A DNA stretch of 64,000 nucleotides from G963674835 sp963674835 (GTDB lineage: Bacteria > Planctomycetota > Planctomycetia > Pirellulales > Thermoguttaceae), in NCBI GenBank assembly GCA_963674835.2, contig CAXXKC010000003.1, forward strand, positions 3,410,001 through 3,474,000. The letters are read 5' to 3'. A program made the position numbers and the translations under genes. Of the stretch, positions 1 through 8,310 are shown piece by piece (within the stretch, counting starts at the first letter, position 1; each line of letters begins with the position of its first letter). The notes beneath the pieces were generated by a model that ran no database searches, was not told the DNA's origin, and saw only the letters and a list, made by a program, of their open reading frames with translations.

Positions 1-998
1 GCCGTGTCCTGCTTCACCACGGCGCCCATCTCGAAGTTTGGAATGCGCTCGGCGCACTGCTTGGCGAGCTCGCATCGCGCTCGCTCCACGCCCGAACGCG
101 CCTGGGCGATCTCAGGGCTCTCGGTCAGAAGCCGCGATAGTACGTCCTCCCACGTGAGCACGGGCAAGTTGCGTGTCACGTCGCCCACAAGCGAAACGGG
201 CTCCATCTCCGGCCGTCCCAGCACCGCCGTCAGCCGACGCCACGTGGCCACGTAGACATCCTGCGCTTCGCTCAGGCTGAGCTGGGCATCCTCCGTTTCC
301 ACCCTGGCCTGCAAAACATCGACCTCGCTGACCTCCTGGGCACGGCGGAGTTGCTCGGTGGCGTTGAGGAGCTGCTGGTCGATGCCGACAAGCTGTCGCT
401 TAACTTCGATGGTCTTCTGCGCCAGTAGGGTCTCGTAGTAACCTGCACGCACGTCATTCATCACCCGCCAACGCTGCGCCTCCCAGGCGTCCCGCGCCTC
501 CTGGATCTCATGGCTGGCCACCGCCCGCTCCAGACGCAGCTTGCCGCTGGTAACGATCTCCTGGGTTACCCCACCGCCCTGGAAACCCGCCGCCCCCTCG
601 TTGCCGACTTCGTCCGCGATATATGCCATCGTCGGATTCGGATAGAGCCCGGCCTGTACATAACCGCCTTGCGCGGCGCGCACTCCCATGGCCGCCTGGA
701 TCAAGGACGGGTTCGACTGCAGAGCCATGTTCTGCAAATCGTCCAACGTCAATGACGGTCCGGGATCGCCCGAGCCCGATGCCTGTGGCCGATCGGGCGC
801 CGATGGGGGAAACACGCCTTCGGCAATCGACGCCAGCGAGTTCTGTTGTACCTCGATCGGGTGCCACTCCGCCCCTGGTGACCCGATCACCGCGATCGGC
901 GAGGGGGCTGTTTCAGCCGTGTAGACCTGGCACGGCAGGGCTGAAACCAACGTCGCGGCCAACAACGGCTTCAGAATACGAGAAATGCGCAATTCCAT
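1..998 (-). CDS. TolC/CzcC-type outer membrane efflux protein (3' part cut by window edge)
   Basis: Reading the minus strand from the ATG at 998 gives an open frame of 332 codons that runs off the window edge. It starts with a signal-peptide-like stretch (MELRISRILKPLLAATLVSA) and continues with LTLDDLQNMALQSNPSL and GYVQAGLYPNPTMAY. These are the typical opening of the first TolC repeat in CusC/CzcC-like proteins. Long alpha-helical, Glu/Gln/Arg-rich heptads follow, as expected for the periplasmic tunnel. The family forms the outer membrane channel of tripartite RND or metal efflux pumps. The partner genes would lie downstream, beyond position 1, and cannot be seen. A G-rich ribosome binding site lies just upstream of the ATG. 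The family is secure; the substrate is unknown. Confidence 0.85.
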   Translation of the reverse strand, partial: MELRISRILKPLLAATLVSALPCQVYTAETAPSPIAVIGSPGAEWHPIEVQQNSLASIAEGVFPPSAPDRPQASGSGDPGPSLTLDDLQNMALQSNPSLIQAAMGVRAAQGGYVQAGLYPNPTMAYIADEVGNEGAAGFQGGGVTQEIVTSGKLRLERAVASHEIQEARDAWEAQRWRVMNDVRAGYYETLLAQKTIEVKRQLVGIDQQLLNATEQLRRAQEVSEVDVLQARVETEDAQLSLSEAQDVYVATWRRLTAVLGRPEMEPVSLVGDVTRNLPVLTWEDVLSRLLTESPEIAQARSGVERARCELAKQCAERIPNFEMGAVVKQDT

Positions 999-1461
999 TA
1001 CCCCCCGTCCCCCAGATGGCAGGGCGAAGCCGCACCAACCTAACGATTGCATCGGTTGCGACGGCAATTCGGCTTGAACCAGTAGTGCCGATTCCGTTGA
1101 GCCACTCCCCGGGCCTTGCGCCCCCTTGCTACCGGCCGCCGTCACTTCGGAACCTCGGGTGCCCAGACGCGACGGGCCGGCTCACAGCATCTCCAGCGGG
1201 ACTGGCTCCGGCGGGCGAGGGAAGACGCGGTCCAGCTCGGCCAAGAATCCACTGCATTGATCACCCGCCCCGATGCCCTCGCCGCGGTTCTCGGTCCGCT
1301 TGCCCCCCGGTTTACCCTGCCTTAAACGGACGTTAGAATTGACCGTGGTTGTACCTATCGCGTTAAGAGGAAGCTGTGCCCAGAACCGCTCGACCCTCAC
1401 CGACAGGCTCCTCGCACTTCCCCAGCACACACAAAAGTAAGCCCTTAAACAAATGCAACTT
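999..1461. other. Intergenic region without a supported gene
   Basis: This stretch separates the minus-strand efflux gene from the plus-strand tRNA. Short open frames exist on both strands, but they are arginine/proline-rich and show no domain, signal peptide or ribosome binding site. I see no feature beyond the upstream region of the efflux gene near 999-1030. Confidence 0.5.
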
Positions 1462-1535
<74 letters not shown>

Positions 1536-1596
1536 CTCTGCAAGCCCCTCCCGTGCTTCTACTTGAGACTTACCCAGCAGAGTGTGAGTTTGAAGT

Positions 1597-1884
1597 ATGG
1601 CTCGATTCTTCGCTGCCGTCGCAGGCGCCCTCATTGGCATTCCTGTTGGCGCTGTGCTTGCCTTCTTCCTCACGTGGGCAGTTTGCGTGCTCTTGAACCC
1701 TGTGATGCCTGGGCTGGGCTAGGTTGGGTGGATCTTCTGTTTCGCCACCGTTCCCGCTGGTGCGTTCATCGGTGGACTCGTCTGTGGCTCTTACGGCGTT
1801 GTTATCGTCAGAGCCTTATCGGCGAAATCAGATAGGGATCGCCCAACAACGCGTGTTCCCCGCCCCGCGTCGCGAACGCCTTGA
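1597..1884 (+). pseudogene. Small two-helix membrane protein interrupted by an in-frame TAG
   Basis: The frame starts with ATG at 1597 and encodes a hydrophobic segment rich in Ala/Gly/Val/Phe (about residues 4-37), then hits TAG at 1720-1722. Translation of the same frame past the stop continues without a break for 53 codons to TGA at 1882-1884. That part contains a second hydrophobic segment (IFCFATVPAGAFIGGLVCGS) and a basic tail. Two membrane segments in one frame on either side of a single stop suggest a small membrane protein recently disabled by a nonsense change. The alternatives are a 41-residue protein or stop readthrough. It lies 61 nt after the tRNA. Function unknown. Confidence 0.45.
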
Positions 1885-1972
1885 GCTTGGCGCACGTATC
1901 CCTTCTCCACTTTCGTCCTCGGCATCATCGCCGATCCGATCACCGGGGTAACCCGCACGCGGTCGGCGGCCG

Positions 1973-2062
1973 TTATCGAGGCCCGCATTCCCAAGGCGCG
2001 TCGAGTGGCAGCCGCGCCTCCGGGATGAAACGCGATCATTGGCTGCGCCGGCACCAATAAGG
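1973..2062. repeat. Dispersed intergenic repeat, family A, copy 1
   Basis: This segment matches 9698-9813 over its whole length. The best block is GATGAA[A/T]CGCGATCATTGG followed by CTGCGCCGGCA[C/T]CAATA; the left block is GCGCGTCGAG[T/C]GGCA. Relative to copy 2, this copy lacks about 25-30 bases that form a hairpin there. Neither copy lies in a recognised gene. The minus-strand translation contains the word QPMIA[F/I]HPG in both, so the repeat could be a decayed coding remnant. Function unknown. Confidence 0.7.
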
Positions 2063-2234
2063 CATTCGAGACACCGCTGCAGACTTCGCAGGCAAGCCGC
2101 TGCCGACTGGTCACTCTTGGACTGTTCCTGGCCACGCGCTACGAGAAAACCGATCCAAACTGCCTCGGCCTCCTCTGCCTCGCCGCGATGCTAACCACCG
2201 CCTTGAATGTCAACACGACCTGGTCAAGCACGGT

Positions 2235-3689
2235 CTACGGACGCACTTCGACCGTGCCGAGCCGGTAGCGACGCTGGCCGTCGTCCGCGCCAAGTGGCAG
2301 GGCGATGCGCGGGGTGCCGTCGCGCTGGCCGATGGATAGGAATAGATCGTACTTGCCGGGTGCGAAGTCACGGCCATACGTCCGGGAACCATCTCGATAA
2401 CATTGGGCGATCGCGAATGTCGACGTCAGTGCGTGGACAGGGGCCTTGGCCGGTGCATCGACGGGAAGCTGGCGGACGTCGAACGATTCGTCGACCTGCA
2501 CGGCGACGATGCCACCTTCGGCATCCTTGAGCGTGATTGCCACGAAACCGCCCGGATAGCACGGTGCCACGCCAGCGTTGACCCATTGGGTACGGACCAC
2601 CCAAGGCTGGCCTCGTCCGATGCTGCTGGGCCAGCTTGCCTCGCGCAACTGCAAACGGTAACCGAGACGCCGGTTGACACGATCGATCGTTTCGCGATTT
2701 TCGGCCAAGAACTCTCGCGGCCACCAGTGGATCGACAGGTAGCTGGCGTGATAGTCCTCGACGGCCTTCATGAGCAGATCGCCGCTCCAGGCATTTCTCT
2801 GTTTCGACATGTCGTAGTGTGCCGTTTCCAGAACGATCGGCAACCGCGGCCAGAAGGGCTGGGCCAACTTGGCGTGGAACCAACTCCGTGGAGGCGGCCG
2901 GACCATAATGCTGTCGTCGCGCAGCGTAATGCCCAACTTCAGGGCGTGGTCGGTCAACGGTGCGCGCGAGACCCGCTGGGGCCCGATGAAGTCGTCGCCG
3001 AGCGCCAGAAGCGTGCGTGGAAAGTGCTTGTGGTATAGATCGATGTGCTTCTGTTTAACCGTGTCGGGATAGTCCTTGCGAGTGCTGGACCCGAGGTGCC
3101 CTTCGCCCCATACGCCGTAGGAACCGATGTCGATGAACGCCACGTTGGGGTTGCCGTCGTAGTGTTGGGCCATGGCGGCCAGGAAGTGGTCGAGCTTTTC
3201 GAGAAAGATCGGATCGTCGTAGTCGGGTTCCCAGTAGACGCCGCCTTCGTGGGCGCCTTGTCCGGGCGTGAAATCGTAGCCCCGTGCGCCCGCTTTCTGC
3301 ACCCATTCCGGCGTTGCGTAGCGCATCCAGCTTTCCGAGCACGTGATTCGCAGGGCAACCTTCTTCCCCTTGCTTATCCAACGCTGGGCGGGCGTGTCGA
3401 CCACCGACCAGTCGAACTCGCCTTCCCGCGGCTCCACGACCGACCACGGCAACCGCAGATACACCGTCGACAGGCCGGGAAAGTCGTCCAGGGTGTCCGA
3501 GGCCGCCAGTCGCGAACCGTACTTGTTCAGGAGATCGTCGTAGAAATGCATCACCCAGCCCATGTCCGGATTGACCAAGGCGGCGCCCGTATCGCTCGGC
3601 CGAACGGTGGTGGTTGCTTCGTCTCCCCAGGCGGTGGATGCTAGGCAGAGGGCCAACACGCAGGACAATAGAGTCGAGGCAGTTCGCAT
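2235..3689 (-). CDS. Secreted TIM-barrel glycosidase-like protein with C-terminal DUF4832-type domain
   Basis: The protein has 484 residues with a clear signal peptide (MRTASTLLSCVLALCLASTAWG). The N-terminal two thirds reads as a GH42-like (beta/alpha) barrel: VYLRLPWSVVEPREGEFDW is the typical first-strand and 'E-G-x-F-D-W' motif of such barrels, followed by FIDIGSYGVWGEGH and WWPREFLAENRETIDRVNRRLGYR. The last ~150 residues form a beta-sandwich of the DUF4832 type (WVNAGVAPCYPGGFVAITLKD). Proteins of this build are common in planctomycetes and Bacteroidetes and are assumed to act on extracellular polysaccharides; the substrate is not known. It is transcribed away from the tRNA region. Confidence 0.8.
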   Translation of the reverse strand: MRTASTLLSCVLALCLASTAWGDEATTTVRPSDTGAALVNPDMGWVMHFYDDLLNKYGSRLAASDTLDDFPGLSTVYLRLPWSVVEPREGEFDWSVVDTPAQRWISKGKKVALRITCSESWMRYATPEWVQKAGARGYDFTPGQGAHEGGVYWEPDYDDPIFLEKLDHFLAAMAQHYDGNPNVAFIDIGSYGVWGEGHLGSSTRKDYPDTVKQKHIDLYHKHFPRTLLALGDDFIGPQRVSRAPLTDHALKLGITLRDDSIMVRPPPRSWFHAKLAQPFWPRLPIVLETAHYDMSKQRNAWSGDLLMKAVEDYHASYLSIHWWPREFLAENRETIDRVNRRLGYRLQLREASWPSSIGRGQPWVVRTQWVNAGVAPCYPGGFVAITLKDAEGGIVAVQVDESFDVRQLPVDAPAKAPVHALTSTFAIAQCYRDGSRTYGRDFAPGKYDLFLSIGQRDGTPRIALPLGADDGQRRYRLGTVEVRP

Positions 3690-3720
3690 CGGAATCTCGG
3701 CAGGCGGTTCTGGAGGACAA

Positions 3721-3936
3721 TCAACAGCAAGCAGCGAGCGCCTTAGCAGGCGGGAAGGTGGTCGGAACGCGAATCGACCGCATTGGCCAGTGCAACAACA
3801 GTCTTCGGGGGCGCTTCACCCAAAGTGCCGCCCGGAAACCGGCCAGGCCGCGGCCGACAATCAGGACATCGGCGAGGAAATGGGGGACGTGCTTCGGGTG
3901 AATCGGAGCCAAACAGCCCGGTATGAGCATCAGCAT
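3721..3936 (-). CDS. Possible small hypothetical protein
   Basis: A 71-residue frame begins MLMLIPGCLAPIHPKHVPHF and continues with a hydrophobic stretch (LADVLIVGRGLAGF) and a basic C-terminus. It occupies much of the 425-base gap between the DUF4832 gene and the NmrA-like gene, in the same direction as both. No domain is recognised and the ribosome binding site is weak. The surrounding sequence is otherwise non-coding. It may be a chance frame in GC-rich DNA. Confidence 0.3.
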   Translation of the reverse strand: MLMLIPGCLAPIHPKHVPHFLADVLIVGRGLAGFRAALWVKRPRRLLLHWPMRSIRVPTTFPPAKALAACC

Positions 3937-4114
3937 CCCACCATTGTAAACTCCCCGAAGCCGGAAGTGTAGCGGACCGCCCCTCGCGGCTCGCCGTGCT
4001 GCGCTAAGCTCGCCGGAAGCTTTCCTGACGCTCGATCGATTAACCCCGGCGGAAGCTGCTCCCGTGTGCCCGTCCACCAACTTCTGCGCCGCATGGTCGG
4101 TGGTTGCACACAAG

Positions 4115-4978
4115 TCAAGTCCAGGCATCGACGTGCTGCGCGACGAATTCGGGAAATCCGAGGGGACGTCGCGCCAGGAGCTGTTCCACGTCTGGAGCTA
4201 GCGGCTCACACTTGCCGAGACGGACGAGGCGATACATTTCGAGCAGTCGGGCGATTCGATCTTCCGGCATTCCGATCGACTTCAAGATGCCGGACATCGT
4301 GTCGTCGTCCACCGGGATGTACTGCACCGAGCGACCGGTCGCCCGCGCGATGATGGCAGCGATCTCGTGATGGCTGACAGGCCGGCCGCCGGTCAGCGTG
4401 TATGCCCGATTCGTGTGCGCCTGCGGGGCGCGCAAAACCGTCGCCGCCACCGCCGCAACGTCTCTGGCATCAATCAGCGAGAGTCCTGCGTCGCCTGCGG
4501 GGAGCACGATCCTGCCCGCGTTGCGGATCGAATCGCGCAGGGCTCCGGTCGAATACACTTGCATGAAGAAGTTCGGACGCAAATGGGTGTACGGAATTCC
4601 CGTGGCCTCGACGAGCCGCTCGACCTTTCGCAGCGAGAAGTCAGGACGTTCTTCCGTGCCCATTGCCGAAAGATGCACGATGTGCTGAACGCTGGATTCC
4701 TCGATCGCCTCGATCAGCGGCCGCACGTGCTGGTCCGCCAGCTCATCGCCCGGACGGGAAATGAGAAACATGCGATCGCAGCCCTCCAGTGACGTAGCAA
4801 ATGTATCGGGCTGTTCCACGTCGAACTCCACCCATGCAGCGTTCTGATTGGCCGTGAGCCTTGCTCTGCCGGGGTCCCTGCTCGCCGCACGGACGCTCTC
4901 TCCCCGTTCTGCCAGAGCCGTAACGAGCCAGCGGCCGACATTCCCGGTCGCTCCCATGACAAACACACTCTGCGCCAT
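4115..4978 (-). CDS. NmrA-like / SDR-type NAD(P)-binding oxidoreductase
   Basis: The protein has 287 residues with an atypical-SDR Rossmann fold. The dinucleotide-binding motif VFVMGATGNVGRWL is at residues 5-18, followed by an Arg-containing strand end (VRAASRDPGRA), HIVHLSAMGTEERPDF, and the NmrA-type LRPNFFMQ segment. The C-terminus has helices typical of NmrA/QOR2-like proteins. These bind NAD(P) and act as redox sensors or quinone reductases. I chose ATG 4978 because CGAGGAG lies 8 nt upstream; ATG 4999 is also possible and would overlap the TetR stop as ATGA. It follows the TetR gene closely and is probably its regulated partner. Confidence 0.85.
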   Translation of the reverse strand: MAQSVFVMGATGNVGRWLVTALAERGESVRAASRDPGRARLTANQNAAWVEFDVEQPDTFATSLEGCDRMFLISRPGDELADQHVRPLIEAIEESSVQHIVHLSAMGTEERPDFSLRKVERLVEATGIPYTHLRPNFFMQVYSTGALRDSIRNAGRIVLPAGDAGLSLIDARDVAAVAATVLRAPQAHTNRAYTLTGGRPVSHHEIAAIIARATGRSVQYIPVDDDTMSGILKSIGMPEDRIARLLEMYRLVRLGKCEPLAPDVEQLLARRPLGFPEFVAQHVDAWT

Positions 4979-4995
4979 ACTGGCAACTCCTCGAC

Positions 4996-5625
4996 TCATG
5001 AAGGAAACGGCCGCGCGAGCATGGCGTGCAGGCCGCCTTGGTGGTACTGCATATAGGCGATCAACGCCTGCCGCATGTCCTGGGCTCGCTCATACTGCAG
5101 GAGAATCTCCGAAGTTGCCCCGACGAAGTGGCGATAGGCCAGCCCAAGGTTGAACTTCTGAAGCTTCGACAGCGTGAACCCGGGATCCACGGAGCGAAAA
5201 TGCTCGGTCGCCAGCTTCTGAAGATGACGGACGACTCGCTCGGAAAACCCTTCATGCGGGCTTCCATCCGTACCGGCCAACAGGATGATGAGCCGCAGAC
5301 GATGGTCGATCATGAAGTCGAGCGTCTCGTCCGACAGCAGGTGAAAAGGCGAACCGGAAGGCAGTGTTCTCACGTCGTCCACGCCATCCAGCGCCCGAAC
5401 CTTCTTGGTCAGAAGCGACAGAATGCTGCGGAGAAAACGATCCGGGAGAATCGCCAGAAACAGGTCGCTCTTGTTCTTGAAGTAGCGATAGATGTTGCCG
5501 GTTGCCAGGTCGGCACGGTGCGCGATGGCAGCCATGGTCGTCTTCTCGTAGCCAAAGCGAGCCATTTCTTCGAGAGCCGCGCGGGTAATCCGCTCGCGAA
5601 CCGGGTCTTTCTTGTACTGGACCAC
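4996..5625 (-). CDS. TetR-family transcriptional regulator
   Basis: The protein has 209 residues from GTG 5625, which has AAGGAG five bases upstream. The open frame extends much further upstream, but that extension has no sensible sequence. The N-terminal helix-turn-helix is clear (RITRAALEEMARFGYEKTTM then IAHRADLATGNIYRYFKNKS), followed by an all-helical ligand domain with no recognised specificity. The gene reads into the NmrA-like oxidoreductase, so this is a typical repressor plus target pair. A promoter and a partial palindrome lie in front of it (see 5672-5700), which suggests autoregulation. The ligand is unknown. Confidence 0.9.
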   Translation of the reverse strand: MVQYKKDPVRERITRAALEEMARFGYEKTTMAAIAHRADLATGNIYRYFKNKSDLFLAILPDRFLRSILSLLTKKVRALDGVDDVRTLPSGSPFHLLSDETLDFMIDHRLRLIILLAGTDGSPHEGFSERVVRHLQKLATEHFRSVDPGFTLSKLQKFNLGLAYRHFVGATSEILLQYERAQDMRQALIAYMQYHQGGLHAMLARPFPS

Positions 5626-5671
5626 GGGGAACTCCTTACGGCCAAAAGAGAATATAACATTCACTTTTAGC

Positions 5672-5700
5672 AGGATACACTCGCTCCATGCGTGAGTCAA
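5672..5700 (-). promoter_or_regulatory. Candidate sigma-70 promoter of the TetR gene
   Basis: On the minus strand, TTGACT (5700-5695) is followed by 17 bases and TATCCT (5677-5672). The GTG start is at 5625. Between the -10 box and the ribosome binding site lies GAATGTTATATTC (5662-5650), with matching ends GAAT/ATTC, which could be a TetR operator. Confidence 0.55.
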
Positions 5701-5828
5701 GTCGTGTGACTCTACGGGGAAATGGCCCGCGGCCAAGCGGGATTGCAGCTTGTACTGGGCAGCCGAGTCCAATCGACGACCGCCTGCGGTCTTGCCACGG
5801 TTGGGCGATGCGGGGGCAAGCAGCGGGG

Positions 5829-8234
5829 TTATGGGTACTTCACTGCCTGCACTCGGAACGTGAAGGCGTCGGCCGGTTTCGCGAACTGGCAGGAGAACTG
5901 AACCGCCGACGCGCCGTTCAGGGCGGGCATGAACGCCGGTGCCGACTGCCATTGCCAGTCCATACCGCGGAACAGGAATAGCTGTGAACCGGGCGTATCG
6001 CCATCGCCGGCCGGGCCGCACTCCCATACGGCCGACTGAGCGTCGGTCAGCGTCATGCGCAGACTGGGCCGGACCGAGGCCGGTTCGACCGTTACGAGCA
6101 ATCCGTCGAACTGGTCCAGGCGAACGTCCTGTCCCAGCGCGAGCTTGAGGGTGACCGATCGCTGGTCTGGGGCGGAAGGCAGGGCCCGAATGTGAAGCAC
6201 GCCCGGCTGCAAACGTTCGCAGGAGACGATCGATTGGCCGGCAGGTGGGGACACAAGTTCCCAGTCAGGTCCGGATTGACCGACCACGTCTTCCAGGCGA
6301 CAGGGTTTCACTGCGGAAGGCGCGCGTCCGAACCAACTCGTCATGGGCGCCAGGTCGTGCCCGGCGCACCGCCCCTCGACGCGCAGTACTTCCGGTCCGA
6401 GAACGGCTGCGGCCGGCGTCAGTTTGAAGCTCACGGATGCGTTGGCCATGGGTGGGACGGTTATGTTGGCCGTCGATCGGTCTGCATTCCATCCCTTGGG
6501 CAATCGAAGAGCAATCGTTGCTTCGGCCTTGGAGCTGCCATCGAGGTTCCAGACCTCGACTTGGTAGTCGATGGGATTGCCGGCGTCGACAACGTACCAG
6601 TTTTGCCGCTTGGCAATCGGCAGGCTGCAGCGGGGCGCCACGATGACGCGGTTCCCGGCGCCGCGATCGACCACGGCATTGGTGACGGGCGGATCCACCA
6701 GCGGCTGCAACGGTGCCAGATCGGCGCCGACGATGTAGACGGGCTCGCCGCTAATGGAAATGCCGGCAGCACTGCTGGCGAACTGGGGTGTGCGGTCGGC
6801 ACCGAACAGGTCCAGAACACGCACGTTGCTTCCGCGCACGGGGATCACTTGTGGCGCAGGGGACCAGGCAACCACGACTTTGGTGGTTGGTGTGTGGAAC
6901 AGGCGGGCATCGGCGCCGTTTGGAAGCGATATCCGGCCCTCGTACGTCGCGCGTCCCAGGATGTTGGCTGCCGCCGAGAGTGCCACAAACTGCGGGTACG
7001 GGGTGAGGTCCGGACGGAGCAGGCCGAACTGAACGCTGCCTTCGATCCGGTGCGGCAGCATGAAGATGAACATACGCTGGATCGGGGCCGCAAGTGCGAG
7101 CGCGGCGACCCTGGGAATATACAAAGCGCCGCGCTGCTGCTCCGCCCGAAAAAGGACTTGTCCATCTCCGCGCCCGTCGTTGAGCCAATGGAGCTGGTTT
7201 GTCTCGGTGAGCCAGATCGGCTTTGGCCCAAACATCCGCACGAGTTCGCGCACGGTGGGCTCTTGTCCGTAAGGATTGTGGTAACGGTGCATGTTGATGA
7301 CATCGAAATAGTCTGCCAGTCCGCACTCGGCCAGGTTGTCCTGGAACGGCAGCTTGCCGTGGGCGGAGAGCGACGCGGGCAAGATGAGGGCACCCGGATC
7401 GCCGTCGCGCACGCCCAGCGCGGCCGCCTTGAAGACGGCGGCGTAGGCATCGGCGGTGGTCGGCCAACCGTTGTCCACTTCGTTCCAGGCTTCCCAAGCT
7501 TGGATGCGACCGACGAAGTGCTGGCTGGCGACGCGAAAGAACTTGTAGACCGCCGCCAGATCGCGCGGAGGAGGATTGGGAGAGCCGGCGTTGGCCCAAT
7601 GCGGGCCGAAATCGACCACTTGCGAGACCGAGACGCCCTCGGTGTGCCAGAGCGTCGCGACGGTGTCGTAGTTGTCCCAGGAGATCTTGCCCGGCTCCCG
7701 TTCCACGGCGGCCCAGCACAGACGCTCGCGCACCCAGGCGATGCCGGCTTGACGTACCATCTTGGCCGCCTTGGCGTGGAGACCTTGCTCGACGCACCAG
7801 GCGAGCGCGGCGTCGACGCCGATGCGACCGTCCTTATCGAGGGGTTGATCGCCACGATCCATCACCACGCCCACCGGCGCCACCGCTTCGCCAGTTGAGT
7901 CCTTACAGTGGACCTCGTAGTAGCCCGGCGGCAGTTGCGGCAGGCGAATGGTGCCCGAGGCGTTCGCGGCCGGAACCGACCCGCTTGCGACAGGATTGCC
8001 TTTCCAATCCTGAGCCTCCCAGAGGACGTCGCCACTGGCTTGCTGGAAGTCGATCGCGATCGGCTCGCCAGCCGTGAATAGATTGCCCGGGTGGCTCGTT
8101 CCAACCGTGGGCGCGGCCAGTGCGGGGCAGGTGGCCACAAACAGCAAAAGTGCGCCGGCGACGCAGACCGGCCATATCACGAAGAGGAAACTCCATCGGT
8201 GCAATGCTCTGTTGTGCATCGGTAGGACCAACAT
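5829..8234 (-). CDS. Secreted glycoside hydrolase-like protein (GH39/GH5-type barrel)
   Basis: The protein has 801 residues with an N-terminal hydrophobic signal (about 15-40) ending near ALAAP. A short beta domain (50-125) precedes a (beta/alpha)8 barrel at about 140-430. The barrel carries EAWNEVDN with Glu252 as the likely acid/base and PIWLTETNQ with Glu344 as the likely nucleophile. This WNE ... TE spacing is typical of clan GH-A enzymes such as GH39. The C-terminal half is beta-rich, with an alpha-galactosidase NEW3-like stretch (GNPIDYQVEVWNLDGSSKA) and a final jelly-roll-like region. It probably degrades an extracellular polysaccharide; the substrate is not deducible. No clear ribosome binding site is visible at ATG 8234. 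Confidence 0.75.
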   Translation of the reverse strand: MLVLPMHNRALHRWSFLFVIWPVCVAGALLLFVATCPALAAPTVGTSHPGNLFTAGEPIAIDFQQASGDVLWEAQDWKGNPVASGSVPAANASGTIRLPQLPPGYYEVHCKDSTGEAVAPVGVVMDRGDQPLDKDGRIGVDAALAWCVEQGLHAKAAKMVRQAGIAWVRERLCWAAVEREPGKISWDNYDTVATLWHTEGVSVSQVVDFGPHWANAGSPNPPPRDLAAVYKFFRVASQHFVGRIQAWEAWNEVDNGWPTTADAYAAVFKAAALGVRDGDPGALILPASLSAHGKLPFQDNLAECGLADYFDVINMHRYHNPYGQEPTVRELVRMFGPKPIWLTETNQLHWLNDGRGDGQVLFRAEQQRGALYIPRVAALALAAPIQRMFIFMLPHRIEGSVQFGLLRPDLTPYPQFVALSAAANILGRATYEGRISLPNGADARLFHTPTTKVVVAWSPAPQVIPVRGSNVRVLDLFGADRTPQFASSAAGISISGEPVYIVGADLAPLQPLVDPPVTNAVVDRGAGNRVIVAPRCSLPIAKRQNWYVVDAGNPIDYQVEVWNLDGSSKAEATIALRLPKGWNADRSTANITVPPMANASVSFKLTPAAAVLGPEVLRVEGRCAGHDLAPMTSWFGRAPSAVKPCRLEDVVGQSGPDWELVSPPAGQSIVSCERLQPGVLHIRALPSAPDQRSVTLKLALGQDVRLDQFDGLLVTVEPASVRPSLRMTLTDAQSAVWECGPAGDGDTPGSQLFLFRGMDWQWQSAPAFMPALNGASAVQFSCQFAKPADAFTFRVQAVKYP

Positions 8235-8310
8235 GTCTTGTTTGTGGTGGGCTTGGAAGTGGCGCAGGTGGGGTCGATGCCGGGGGAGGGACCGTCTGTT
8301 GCCAACGACT

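Noticed and set aside
5626..6027. 134-codon N-terminal extension of the TetR protein
   Set aside because: The extension overlaps the 3' end of the upstream glycosidase gene and has no TetR-like sequence. GTG 5625 has a strong AAGGAG at proper spacing and a promoter just upstream.
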